Assembly (NCBI GenBank): GCA_023133595.1
Contig: JAGLWF010000004.1
Span: 42,917 to 106,916, forward strand
Direction of reading: 5' to 3'
DNA: 64,000 nt
From: Nanobdellota archaeon
GTDB lineage: Archaea; Nanobdellota; Nanobdellia; Woesearchaeales; WJKV01
Position 1 is the stretch's first letter. The number at the start of each line of letters is the position of its first letter. Of the stretch, positions 1-8,230 are shown one piece after another. The notes below the pieces were generated by a model. It had not been told where the DNA came from, made no database searches, and saw only the letters and a program-made list of their open reading frames with translations. The position numbers and the translations under genes are program-made.

Positions 1-32
1 ATAATAAATCCAGAGAAGAAAAAATAATTCTT

Positions 33-434
33 TTATTTTAATTTCTTTTCAATGTCAGCTAGTTTCTTTTCGATCTTATCCAATCTTTTCCCAATATCTT
101 TCCATGCGTCCAATACTATTTCGTGCGGTGGTTTTGGCCTGAACTCTGGAGGCACTGCTTTTCTTCCACGCAGAAAACTCAAGATCTTCTTATCTTTTAA
201 GGTATAATATTTCTTGCCTTCAATCCAATTACTCTCCACAAGCCCAATTTCTGTAAGAATATTCAGGTGGAAATCCACTGTCTGCGGCTTCTTCTTGATT
301 TCAGCAGCCAGTTCTGACAGGTATTTAGGTTTCTTAGCCAGAACTAGAAGAATCTCTTGCCTTATATGAGAAGCTAGTGCTTTATGCACGATTTCATCAA
401 AAACATGCGGTGGGGCTGGTGGCATATCATACAT
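33..434 (-). CDS. ArsR-like winged-helix transcriptional regulator
   Basis: A 133-residue protein. Residues about 12-85 form a winged helix-turn-helix of the ArsR type: HKALASHIRQEILLVL, then the recognition helix KKKPQTVDFHLNILTEIGLV and a wing ending in YYTLKDKK. The last 35 residues are a charged coiled coil, probably for dimerisation. No metal-binding cysteines are present, so it is not a classical metal sensor. A TATA-like box at about 449-457 suits a leaderless start at the in-frame ATG at 425 slightly better than the ATG at 434. It is divergent from the microprotein at 552-683 and probably acts on the shared intergenic region. The ligand is unknown. Confidence 0.8.
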   Translation of the reverse strand: MYDMPPAPPHVFDEIVHKALASHIRQEILLVLAKKPKYLSELAAEIKKKPQTVDFHLNILTEIGLVESNWIEGKKYYTLKDKKILSFLRGRKAVPPEFRPKPPHEIVLDAWKDIGKRLDKIEKKLADIEKKLK

Positions 435-476
435 GTATCGGTTTTTCTATATAAATCTTACGCTTCGAGTTTCCCA

Positions 477-540
477 GAAAAGCCGAAAGTTTTATATATT
501 TCTAGTACTTTCTATATTTCTAGGAAAGCCGAAACGGCTT
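477..540. promoter_or_regulatory. Divergent promoter/operator with repeated AAAGCCGAAA and a hairpin
   Basis: The decamer AAAGCCGAAA occurs at 479-488 and again at 525-534, on either side of a TATA-like box at 491-498 that would serve the microprotein. The second copy is part of a perfect hairpin, AAGCCG-AAA-CGGCTT (526-540), ending directly before the Shine-Dalgarno GGAGGT (541-546). The repeats are candidate binding sites for the adjacent regulator. The hairpin could instead act on translation. Function is inferred. Confidence 0.5.
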
Positions 541-551
541 GGAGGTAAAAA

Positions 552-683
552 ATGGTAAGACATCCAACACCGCCTCATGAGAGGCACAGAAGAGGTCCAG
601 AATTCGAACCAACTCATGGCGAGATCATGGACAAATTAGAAGAATTGGAAGCATTTATTCGGGAATTAGTCGAGAGGCGATGA
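552..683 (+). CDS. 43-aa His/Glu/Arg-rich microprotein
   Basis: A short ORF beginning MVRHPTPPHERHRRG and ending in a charged helix (EIMDKLEELEAFIRELVERR). A strong GGAGGT lies 6 nt before the ATG and a TATA-like box is at 491-498, so expression is likely. The PPHE start and the helical end resemble the C-terminal tail of the divergent regulator, which also has PPHE followed by a coiled coil, so the two proteins might form a mixed coiled coil. No known family is recognised; the function is inferred only from position and composition. Confidence 0.6.
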   Translation: MVRHPTPPHERHRRGPEFEPTHGEIMDKLEELEAFIRELVERR

Positions 684-747
684 TTCCCTTTTATATTTTT
701 CTTAATATTTGAGAAATCTTTTTAAATACCTTCAGATATGATTGTTC

Positions 748-1662
748 ATGTTAAGCAAAGAAGAGTATTTGATCGGATTTCATGCACGTTCTATGGAAGA
801 ATTGCTTCGTGTTGTTTCTTTCAAGAAAGTTAATCTGGTCGAACTCAAGCCAGATTATATCCAGAGAAGAAGTAGAGTTTCTTTATATGAATATCAAGAT
901 GGAAAATTTACAATCAATCACAAAGTAGCCGAAGAAATTCGAGAGATATGTTACAGGCATTATATCGCACAGATCCAGCTTCATGTTCCGTTTGAGACAA
1001 AGAATGATCCATCTGAAGAAAAAGGATTATGCTACGCAAATAAGGAGCATCACGACACCCTTATTGCAAGATTTGAAATGATCAATGAATTATATGAAAA
1101 ATATAGTATTGGTGCTGTTGCTGTTGTACATCCACCAGCATTTAGATTAGAAGGTAAAGAAGTCTGGTCAATCGATGAAGCAATTGCAGCAGGAAGAAAA
1201 TTCTTTGCGCGATTAGACGCATTAATTAAGGAAAGAAGATACAAATTCAAAGTTGGAATTGAAAATATGGTCAATCCTAAAAAAAGTGGCTCGTCATGTA
1301 TTGGTTATCTTCCGAATCAAATTGATAAACTTATTGGAAGAACGTCAGAGATTGGAATAAATATTGATTCTGGTCATAGATTATTGGCACACGAGATGTC
1401 TATTGCCCGCTTATTTAGTTATGGTGATATTGTGTCAATGCATTTTCATACGAATTCTGGTGAATTTGATGCAGACAGTTATGATGACGATGAACACGAG
1501 TTTGCAACAGAAAAAAATCACGTCCATTATTGGCGATACATTGCAGGAATAAGAAGAAGGGACACACCAGTTATACTTGAAATTTCGAGGTCGCAAATGA
1601 AGAAACTTTCTGATACAGAAATAGGGATGTATCTCACTCAATTGCGAAATCATATTTGGTAG
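748..1662 (+). CDS. TIM-barrel protein, xylose isomerase/endonuclease IV-like
   Basis: About 304 residues with the layout of AP endonuclease family 2 / sugar phosphate isomerase TIM barrels: FHARS at the first strand, QLHVPFE, AVVHPPAF, KVGIENM, GINIDSGHR, VSMHFHTN and VILEISR on successive strands. The His and Glu residues at strand ends (HVP, VVHP, GIEN, IDSGH, HFH) would make the metal site. The exact substrate cannot be read. The ATG at 748 is preferred over an upstream in-frame TTG at 742 because a TATA-like box at 721-728 places transcription start at that ATG. It converges with the next gene, two bases away. Confidence 0.7.
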   Translation: MLSKEEYLIGFHARSMEELLRVVSFKKVNLVELKPDYIQRRSRVSLYEYQDGKFTINHKVAEEIREICYRHYIAQIQLHVPFETKNDPSEEKGLCYANKEHHDTLIARFEMINELYEKYSIGAVAVVHPPAFRLEGKEVWSIDEAIAAGRKFFARLDALIKERRYKFKVGIENMVNPKKSGSSCIGYLPNQIDKLIGRTSEIGINIDSGHRLLAHEMSIARLFSYGDIVSMHFHTNSGEFDADSYDDDEHEFATEKNHVHYWRYIAGIRRRDTPVILEISRSQMKKLSDTEIGMYLTQLRNHIW

Positions 1663-1664
1663 AA

Positions 1665-2255
1665 TCAGGCTTCATAGAATTTAGTTATTTCTTGCTCTAA
1701 TCGATCCAAACATCCTTGCGGTGCAACAAATGAAAAATAAGCTAGAATCCGATCATACTTGTGTAACTGCATCTGAGGACCCTTCTCCCAGAAATAAATA
1801 ATTGGTTTTTCAAAATCCATTGCTCGTGCACTGATATTTTCAACATCAGGAGAAGGAATTCCCATGTATGCCAGGACAAGTTGAACCTGGGGAACCATAA
1901 TATCATTGGTCAAAACATATGTATCTCGAGGTGAAAGTTCAGTTTTATCTTCTGGGGATCCTACAAATTTATGCGGAAGAAAAGCTTTGTGCCCAAGTCT
2001 ATCACAGAGTTCTCCAATAGCTTCGTAAAACATAGCTTTATTTCTTGTTCCCTGTTGACTAAGATCATGTGCAAGAAGAATTTCAAACTGATTAAAATCT
2101 CCACCAACAAAAGTCCTTAAAAACTTCCACCTATCAACCTCATGATCTAAATCAAGGTCTGGGTTCATTGCGCATATCTCCAGAAATTTAAGTAGATTTC
2201 TATCTTTAGGATCTAATCCATGCCCTCGAATAAATTCTTCAACTTCTTTTCCCAT
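1665..2255 (-). CDS. Nucleoside 2-deoxyribosyltransferase-like protein
   Basis: A 196-residue protein. The C-terminal 130 residues look like the NDT/SLOG Rossmann-like fold: GTRNKAMFYEAIGELCDRLGHKAFLPHK (given here only by its landmarks, residues about 69-96), then a segment near VLAYMGIPSPDVENISARA and PIIYFWEKG that matches the usual pattern of an acidic strand, GIPS, an E-x-x-x-A helix and 'kPii' strand. The N-terminal 65 residues are helical with no recognised domain. It could hydrolyse or transfer nucleoside groups or bind a nucleotide ligand. It is tail-to-tail with the TIM-barrel gene and 33 bp upstream of the cyclase gene. Confidence 0.5.
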   Translation of the reverse strand: MGKEVEEFIRGHGLDPKDRNLLKFLEICAMNPDLDLDHEVDRWKFLRTFVGGDFNQFEILLAHDLSQQGTRNKAMFYEAIGELCDRLGHKAFLPHKFVGSPEDKTELSPRDTYVLTNDIMVPQVQLVLAYMGIPSPDVENISARAMDFEKPIIYFWEKGPQMQLHKYDRILAYFSFVAPQGCLDRLEQEITKFYEA

Positions 2256-2288
2256 AGAAAAGTAGGATTGCAGCGAATATATAAAACT

Positions 2289-4229
2289 TTACTTTGTCGT
2301 CATAACCCAGACACCATTCCATTCTTTTGGCGGGGGTGTTCGTTTGAATCTTCTGCATCGTTCGGCAAAGACTTCTGCAGCCACATCTTTTTTGATTTTA
2401 AGTGCATTTCTAAATTCTTTAAGTGCATTTTCCCACCTCTTGTTCAGATAGTTTTCTAGACCTGCTTCGTAAGCAGAGATCAATTCATAATCATCTTTCT
2501 TCACATCCTCTTTTCGGCCCACAAGTTCGTAGATAAATATCGGCCTCTTTTTTCCTTTGACAGCGACGAGATCCAATTTTCGTGTCACGAATTTGTCGGC
2601 AACGCGTTTCTGTGTGTTTTCACTGATGACAATCTCTACTCCGTATTGTTTTGTTATTCCCTCTAATCGTGAACCTAAATTGATTGTATCTCCGATCGCA
2701 GTGTAATCAAAACGATCATAAGAACCTAGATTGCCAATGACAGCTTTTCCAGTATTCAGTCCGATTCCGACGCGGATCTCTGGGAAACCTTCTTGTTTCC
2801 ATTTCTTGCGCAGTTCCCGAAGATCTTTTGCCATGTCAATTGCTGTCGAACATCCTAGTATTGCGTGATTTGGCTGGTCCAGTGGCGCTCCCCAGAATGC
2901 CATGATCGCATCCCCAATATATTTGTCAACAACACCTTGATGATTAAGGATGATCTTTGTCATTGCACTGAGATATTCATTCAAGACATGAACTAATTTT
3001 TCTGGTGTAATCTCTTCTGATATTGTTGTAAATCCCCGGATGTCAGAGAAAAACACAGTGATCTCTCTTTTCTGCCCTCCAAGTTTCAAGAGCGAAGGGT
3101 TTTTCAGAAGTTCCTCGATGACAACTGGCGAAACATACTTGCCGAACATGTTATGCAATTCTTTTTTTGATTTTTTCTCAGACATGTAGAAATAAAGTAT
3201 TGTGATTGTATAAGTCAGGCCGATTGCAATCGGAACATACAATATGTTCATGATTACCCCAAAATTAAACGCGTAAATAGCAAGAAAGATGTACGCCACG
3301 CCGAGCACAGCAGCAGTAATTGAGGCACTGAATATATGCATCTTCCAGATGATAATGGCTGTAAGCAATGCAGCGATGAAAATCAACAATATGATTGATA
3401 ATACTGACTGTTGTCTAAGAAAGTCTTTCAGTATCATTGTCTGGATTGTGTTTGCATGCACTTCAACTCCAGGCATTGCTTTTCCAGCAGAAGTCGGAAC
3501 AAAAGATTCGTCGTGCAGGTCCGGGGCAGTCGCTCCTATCAAGACTAATTTATCTTCAAACTCAGACTTGTCAACCCGATCATTAATCAAATCAGTAAAA
3601 GAATACTGTCTGAAACTTCCGGGTTTGTCTACAAAATTTATCAGGAACCGGTTCGCCTTTTCTATTTCTTTTTTCCAGTAATGCTTGTGAACAACGTATG
3701 CAAAATTATCATACTCGTCGCTGATATCCATGTTTACGCTTCTGCTTATTCCATCTGCATCAGTGATGATATTGACATAACCTAGATCCGTATCTTGATT
3801 GATATTTTCAACTGGAAGAAGCAGGTCTTTTCCAACAACTCGTCCATCCTCAATAATAAACTTGGTATATTCAATTGGGATTACAACATTTCCAGCACGT
3901 CTGATCGCTTCGCCAAAAATAATATCTTTCTCTTCCTCTTCTGATTCTTCAAAGAATGCAACATCTATTCCAACAGTCTTTGCTCCAGAGAGAAAATCAA
4001 CCACTTCTGCAAACTTGTCCCTGTCCCAGGGCCAGCGGCCTATCTCCTGCAAACTTTTGTCGTCGATCGCAATAAGAATTATGCTATCCAATGGAGTTTT
4101 TCCTCCATAAAGATTATCACTAAGTTTTAATTGAATATTAGACAAGAAACCAATAGAAAAAAGTAAAGAGCAAATTATTGCGCATAGTAGCGCAATGCCA
4201 ATGCATTTGCCTAATCTGCTTTTGATCAT
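2289..4229 (-). CDS. CHASE2-sensor class III adenylate/guanylate cyclase
   Basis: A 646-residue membrane protein. An N-terminal transmembrane helix (about 10-30) leads to an extracytoplasmic CHASE2 domain (about 31-270, with IGRWPWDRDKFAEV and GVEVHANTIQT), then three membrane helices (275-348) and a cytoplasmic class III cyclase domain (385-570). Catalytic residues look intact: metal ligands D396 in FFSDIRGF and D440 in KYIGDAIM, and the N517/R521 pair in the INLGSR segment. A short TPR-like tail follows. It should make cyclic nucleotide in response to an external signal. The FecR gene lies 2 bp upstream in the same operon. This architecture is typical of bacteria, so transfer is likely. Confidence 0.9.
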   Translation of the reverse strand: MIKSRLGKCIGIALLCAIICSLLFSIGFLSNIQLKLSDNLYGGKTPLDSIILIAIDDKSLQEIGRWPWDRDKFAEVVDFLSGAKTVGIDVAFFEESEEEEKDIIFGEAIRRAGNVVIPIEYTKFIIEDGRVVGKDLLLPVENINQDTDLGYVNIITDADGISRSVNMDISDEYDNFAYVVHKHYWKKEIEKANRFLINFVDKPGSFRQYSFTDLINDRVDKSEFEDKLVLIGATAPDLHDESFVPTSAGKAMPGVEVHANTIQTMILKDFLRQQSVLSIILLIFIAALLTAIIIWKMHIFSASITAAVLGVAYIFLAIYAFNFGVIMNILYVPIAIGLTYTITILYFYMSEKKSKKELHNMFGKYVSPVVIEELLKNPSLLKLGGQKREITVFFSDIRGFTTISEEITPEKLVHVLNEYLSAMTKIILNHQGVVDKYIGDAIMAFWGAPLDQPNHAILGCSTAIDMAKDLRELRKKWKQEGFPEIRVGIGLNTGKAVIGNLGSYDRFDYTAIGDTINLGSRLEGITKQYGVEIVISENTQKRVADKFVTRKLDLVAVKGKKRPIFIYELVGRKEDVKKDDYELISAYEAGLENYLNKRWENALKEFRNALKIKKDVAAEVFAERCRRFKRTPPPKEWNGVWVMTTK

Positions 4230-4231
4230 TT

Positions 4232-5218
4232 CTATCTTCTTATAACTTCTCTATCAACCTCTCGGATCGGTTCTGGAGCTGGAGCTGGCTCCCGAACTGG
4301 TTCATCCTCTTTTTCTGGTTCTCTCTCTTCAACTCTCTTCCGAATTCGAAGCAGATCTTCTCTAGTAAAGTCTCCTGCTTCGACTTTCTCGATCATCCTG
4401 TTTGTCTTGATCACTTCTTCTGTCATTCTTCGAACTTTTCTTATCGCTTCCATCTTGACTGGTGCTTTTGCTTCGATCTCGTCAAGATTAGCCTCCCCTC
4501 TGTCAACTTTCTCAAGACCTCGTGTTATATCCTCATCACTGAAATCATGTGTTTTCTTTGCGATATTCACCATAAATCTTTTCTTCTCAATCTCTCGTTC
4601 ACGCAATAGCTTGATATGCTTGACAACTTTTCTCATTCTCATTGCGATTCTTGCTCTCTCTTCTTCTGTGATCTCTTCATCAAACAATTCTCCGTCACGA
4701 AGAATAGCTTTCCTTCCCTGCATGATTCTTTTCACTATATCTCCGCGCTTGACTTCAACCTCTCCTTCACCAACAACAACTGATTCCATGTTTATACCAA
4801 AGCCAGTGCCTCGTACTGTAGCAACTGTGTTTGGAGTTTCAACAGAATACTCTCCTATTCCAGCCATTCCAGTGAATTTGTTCCAGGTAGAACCAGATTC
4901 CTGCTTTACTTTCACATTTTCTTTGTTCAAGTTAGCGATTGCGACTTCTGTTTCTGAATCCAGATTTATGATAACACTTTCGTGCAGGATAATAGTTGCT
5001 TCTGAATCTGCTCCAGTCTTCACTTTGTCATCCAAATCTAAGTCCATATCATCAACAGCAGGCTTCCATCCACTGCCTGTGTTAACCATGACCTCTCCAG
5101 ACTCAATGTTCAGGAAGGCAACTCTGGTCGCGCTTCCTGTTATTGAGAAATACCCAATACCCCCTATCAGGATTATGATAATGAATATAGCTAATGAAAT
5201 ATACTTGAATTTTTTCAT
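4232..5218 (-). CDS. FecR-domain membrane-anchored protein
   Basis: A 328-residue protein with one N-terminal membrane helix (7-28) and a FecR domain (about 35-170): VMVNTGSGWKP, DKVKTGADSEATIIL, and ETPNTVATVRGTGFGI are typical FecR strands. The remainder is charged helix and coiled coil, ending in a Pro/Glu-rich tail (EPVREPAPAPEPIREV). It likely sits on the outer face of the membrane and may present a signal to the CHASE2 domain encoded directly downstream; that pairing is known from bacterial operons, while the interaction here is inferred. The gene starts the operon and is divergent from the lipoprotein gene at 5343. Confidence 0.85.
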   Translation of the reverse strand: MKKFKYISLAIFIIIILIGGIGYFSITGSATRVAFLNIESGEVMVNTGSGWKPAVDDMDLDLDDKVKTGADSEATIILHESVIINLDSETEVAIANLNKENVKVKQESGSTWNKFTGMAGIGEYSVETPNTVATVRGTGFGINMESVVVGEGEVEVKRGDIVKRIMQGRKAILRDGELFDEEITEEERARIAMRMRKVVKHIKLLREREIEKKRFMVNIAKKTHDFSDEDITRGLEKVDRGEANLDEIEAKAPVKMEAIRKVRRMTEEVIKTNRMIEKVEAGDFTREDLLRIRKRVEEREPEKEDEPVREPAPAPEPIREVDREVIRR

Positions 5219-5295
5219 ATAAACACCCCCAGATACTAATAAGGCAGATTTTAAGCTATATAAATGCTTTGATTGAGTATGTCATCCCCTATAAG

Positions 5296-5320
5296 GGACA
5301 ATGTCCATAACCTTTATAAG
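5296..5320 (+). promoter_or_regulatory. Promoter with GGACA-a-TGTCC inverted repeat
   Basis: A perfect inverted repeat, GGACA/TGTCC with one central base (5296-5306), sits just before a TATA-like CTTTATAAG (5312-5320), 23-30 bp upstream of the lipoprotein ATG at 5343, which is therefore probably leaderless. The same half-sites recur at 6877-6894, and the string CATAACCTTTATA appears both here and at about 6836-6848. A shared repressor or activator is possible but not proven. Confidence 0.45.
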
Positions 5321-5342
5321 AGACACTTATCTATGATTTTAT

Positions 5343-6485
5343 ATGGGAATCTGGCGAATATTAGGCGGAGCAGGAATTGCATGGGCACTCCTCAGCGGAT
5401 GTGGCGGAGATGATGCTCTAGAGGATAGAGTAGCTCAGAGCCAAAAAGCAAAAATCAAAGAACAAATCGAAGAAGAGTTGAAGATCATGCGTGCTAGCAT
5501 TCTAAGTTATCTTGCACAACCAAGTTTTACTAGTTCTGATTTTATGAATCAGATAACAGGAATAGATGCAAGAATGGAAATGATTGAATTAGGCGACCGT
5601 ATGGTTTACATGTCAATTCCAAGTGATAATGATTACAACGAAGCAGCTCAAAAATTGTCAGTAGACCCAAACAGTGTAGAATGGGGACAATTGGATGATG
5701 AGGGTAATTTAGTTTTAGGACCATATGTACTTAACAAAGATGATGTTTATTTTATGAGAGTTCCAATAGATGATTTCAAGATTGATCCTGAAACTAGAGT
5801 AAAGATCAATTATAAAAATGTTCTTAACTATGATATCTCTATGGATGAACTTAATGATTTTATAATTAACAAGAGTATCTATGGTGGATTGCTGAATGTA
5901 TATGCAGGAGATAATCCAACTGGCATACCAAGACAGTTTGCAAACCACGGTGTTATGGTTGCGAGGAAGGGAGAGTCTTCACTACAGAGATTTGTCTCTC
6001 GATTACTCAAAGGATGCAAAACTAATGAACAGAAAGCACAACGATTATTAGATTTTGTAACTCTAGGGATTGAATTTGACGAGACTGCAAATGACAATGG
6101 AGACACATTGAAAAGACCAAATGAAGTGTTGATGACAAAAAAAGCTGATTGCAGTGGAAAATCAATTTTACTGGCATCTCTTTACGAGCAGACAGGTCTA
6201 GATTATTTCTTTCTCTACACTAAAGACCATATCACAGTAGCTGTTGCTGGTGACTTCAAGAATGAAAATGATCTTTGTTTTGAATTTAAAGATAAAAATT
6301 ATTTTATCGCAGAAGCAACATACGGAGACGTACTACCAAATGGGAAAGTAATACCAGGAAGATTTGTAATTGGTAAGAGCGAACAAATTGAAAACCCTAC
6401 CGAAGGTATGATAGGTTACCAAATGCCAGGAGAGGATGCTCCAGTTTTTAACATGAGTACTGGTAAAGCTTACCCTTTTAGATAA
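5343..6485 (+). CDS. Transglutaminase-like lipoprotein
   Basis: A 380-residue protein with a lipobox LSGC (lipidated Cys20) after a short hydrophobic signal, so it is probably anchored to the outer face of the membrane. Residues about 215-335 resemble the transglutaminase-like cysteine protease fold: Cys270 in the segment KADCSGKSILLA, His296 in KDHITVAV and an acidic residue in FIAEATYGD would be the triad. The first 200 residues have no recognised domain. It may cut or crosslink surface proteins or peptides. It is divergent from the FecR-cyclase operon and could share a signal with it (inference). Confidence 0.65.
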   Translation: MGIWRILGGAGIAWALLSGCGGDDALEDRVAQSQKAKIKEQIEEELKIMRASILSYLAQPSFTSSDFMNQITGIDARMEMIELGDRMVYMSIPSDNDYNEAAQKLSVDPNSVEWGQLDDEGNLVLGPYVLNKDDVYFMRVPIDDFKIDPETRVKINYKNVLNYDISMDELNDFIINKSIYGGLLNVYAGDNPTGIPRQFANHGVMVARKGESSLQRFVSRLLKGCKTNEQKAQRLLDFVTLGIEFDETANDNGDTLKRPNEVLMTKKADCSGKSILLASLYEQTGLDYFFLYTKDHITVAVAGDFKNENDLCFEFKDKNYFIAEATYGDVLPNGKVIPGRFVIGKSEQIENPTEGMIGYQMPGEDAPVFNMSTGKAYPFR

Positions 6486-6504
6486 ACATATTTAGAAAAA
6501 ATAA

Positions 6505-6768
6505 TTATTCTATTTTTACTTCTTTTCCGATTGCCTGGCCTGGCATGCCTCTCTCGAAAATAACTCGCACAGCGCCTTTATTGCCATGTGCAGCAGAAAT
6601 CTTACCGACAATTTGCTTCTTCTCTTTACCTTCTGTTGTGAATATAACTTTCTTCCCTACTAATTTCTCTGCTTTTGCTTTAGAATCACTGCCTGCTACT
6701 AGCACAATCATCTGATTGTCCTTTTGCCTTGTTCTACTCTTTCTGAAGTTTGCTATTTGTGCTTTCAT
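6505..6768 (-). CDS. rpl35ae: Large ribosomal subunit protein eL33 (L35Ae)
   Basis: An 87-residue protein matching the archaeal/eukaryotic L35Ae family along its whole length: MKAQIANFRKSRTRQ, a KAEKLVGKKVIF strand pair, and the family hallmark HGNKGAVRVIFERGMPGQAIG close to the C-terminus. It is absent from bacteria, which makes it a clear marker that this chromosome is archaeal or eukaryotic-type. It stands alone, convergent with the lipoprotein gene and divergent from the Fis-type regulator. Confidence 0.92.
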   Translation of the reverse strand: MKAQIANFRKSRTRQKDNQMIVLVAGSDSKAKAEKLVGKKVIFTTEGKEKKQIVGKISAAHGNKGAVRVIFERGMPGQAIGKEVKIE

Positions 6769-6876
6769 ATCCTCAGATATTTAGAAGTGGTATTTAAAGG
6801 TATTCCTAGATTGAATCCTTTATAAATAGATCCGCATAACCTTTATAAATATCCTCAAGCATAGTATATGATATAA

Positions 6877-6894
6877 ATGTCCTATTTTGGACAT
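6877..6894. promoter_or_regulatory. Inverted repeat ATGTCC-tatttt-GGACAT
   Basis: A perfect palindrome with 6-bp arms and a 6-bp spacer lies directly after a TATA-like ATATAAA (6871-6877), where a bound protein would block transcription of the Fis-type HTH operon. The encoded protein has two DNA-binding helices and may regulate itself here (inference). Half-sites match those at 5296-5306. Confidence 0.45.
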
Positions 6895-6928
6895 TTTTAA
6901 AGAAAATTCATATATAAAATCTGACAAA

Positions 6929-7552
6929 ATGGTCTCACTTGAACGTATAACCCAAAGAAAGGAGCGGATCGCGCCAGTCGTAGAAAAAGAGATGGAGCGC
7001 TTCCTAGGTGTCAGTGTCAAGCAGATCAATGAGGATATTTCTAACAAACTGATCTCAGGCAATATGGATTTTGAGATTGATCTCTTAATCAAATTCAAGA
7101 AGGCCAAAGAGCTGTTCAAGAAAGAATTCTTGATCAGATTATTACAATATACAAACGGAAACATAAGTGAGGCTGCACGGATCGCTGCGATTGACAGGAG
7201 ATCTATCCACAGACTGATCCAGAAGTTCAAATTAAAGGTCGAGGGTTTCAGGGATCAGCCGTATTTCTTTGAAGAAGACAAGAAAGAGATGTATGTAAGG
7301 AATGTTGTTGAAAAAATATTAGACAAATATCAATTGACAAAAGAATTACAGGTCGATGAAGAAACAGCTAAGAACATAACAAAAAGATTGCCTGACATCA
7401 GGGTTACTTTTGAAGAAGCTATAGATCTGTTTGAGAAAGCATATTTAGAAGAGGCTCTGAAAGAGCACGGTGACATAACAAAAGCTGCAAGAGCAGTTGG
7501 TTTACGATACGAAACTCTGCACAAGAAAGCAAAAGAGCACGGTTTGAGGTAA
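6929..7552 (+). CDS. DNA-binding protein with two Fis-type helix-turn-helix motifs
   Basis: About 207 residues from the ATG at 6929; an in-frame TTG at 6887 lies inside the palindrome and is less likely. Two copies of a Fis/NtrC-like C-terminal HTH are visible: LIRLLQYTNGNISEAARIAA...DRRSIHRLIQKF in the middle, and YLEEALKEHGDITKAARAVG...RYETLHKKAKEH at the end. No receiver or AAA+ domain is attached. Fis-type HTHs are bacterial in flavour and a tandem pair is unusual. It heads a run of three genes with a lipoprotein and an FHA protein (5 bp and 1 bp gaps), so it probably regulates or connects to that signalling set. Confidence 0.75.
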   Translation: MVSLERITQRKERIAPVVEKEMERFLGVSVKQINEDISNKLISGNMDFEIDLLIKFKKAKELFKKEFLIRLLQYTNGNISEAARIAAIDRRSIHRLIQKFKLKVEGFRDQPYFFEEDKKEMYVRNVVEKILDKYQLTKELQVDEETAKNITKRLPDIRVTFEEAIDLFEKAYLEEALKEHGDITKAARAVGLRYETLHKKAKEHGLR

Positions 7553-7557
7553 ATGAA

Positions 7558-8229
7558 ATGAACAAATTCAGACTTATAGGCATTGCACTCTTCATTGTTG
7601 CAATCATCTTGATAGGCTGTGCACCAGATGAAGCACAGATAGTCAGGAAAACACCACTGCCAGAGGCGGATGTTTTTACCAGTGCTGCTGTTGCAGAACC
7701 AAAAGCAGAAGAGAAAGAGGAACCTGTTGAAGAGAAACAAGACATAAAAGAAATATTAGAAGAGACAATCAAAGAAAAAGAGGAAGAAACTACAAAAGAA
7801 GCTGATCCTAGATCAGAGGAATTGTTAAGAGAATTAAAATACAAATACCTGATCGATCTTACAACCCTGACAGCAAGCAATTGCGATGAGAAAGAGATGG
7901 ACCTAAAGATACAATTACTAACCAAACGGAACAATATAGAGAATCTTGAAGAGGATATTGTTAAAGGGCAGGAAAGACTGCTTGAGAAGGAGAAGATTTA
8001 TGGTCGAAAGCTTGAAGCATACCAGAACGCGACATTAACAGAAGACGAGGCATTAATCAAGGATGCGAGACGAGAGATGAACAATGCAAAAGATGTTATG
8101 GATGAAAAAGAGGAAGATCTTTTTGATCTGAAGGAAAAGCTTGAAGATACTGAAGATTATATTATCAAAGTTGAGGAAACACTGGAAAAAGTGCGTGATG
8201 AATGTAAAAGATTGAGGTCACGAGGTTAA
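7558..8229 (+). CDS. Coiled-coil lipoprotein
   Basis: A 223-residue protein with a lipobox LIGC (Cys21) after a membrane-spanning signal. Residues 45-85 are Glu/Lys-rich and low complexity. From about residue 95 a long heptad-like coiled coil runs to the C-terminus (for example NIENLEEDIVKGQERLLEKE). It would stand on the outer cell surface as a rod or oligomer. No enzyme domain is seen. It lies between the Fis-type regulator and the FHA gene, with one base before the latter. Confidence 0.7.
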   Translation: MNKFRLIGIALFIVAIILIGCAPDEAQIVRKTPLPEADVFTSAAVAEPKAEEKEEPVEEKQDIKEILEETIKEKEEETTKEADPRSEELLRELKYKYLIDLTTLTASNCDEKEMDLKIQLLTKRNNIENLEEDIVKGQERLLEKEKIYGRKLEAYQNATLTEDEALIKDARREMNNAKDVMDEKEEDLFDLKEKLEDTEDYIIKVEETLEKVRDECKRLRSRG

Positions 8230-8230
8230 A

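Noticed and set aside
742-750. TTG start at 742 for the TIM-barrel gene
   Set aside because: A TATA-like box at 721-728 puts transcription start at the ATG at 748; an earlier start is unlikely in a leaderless gene.
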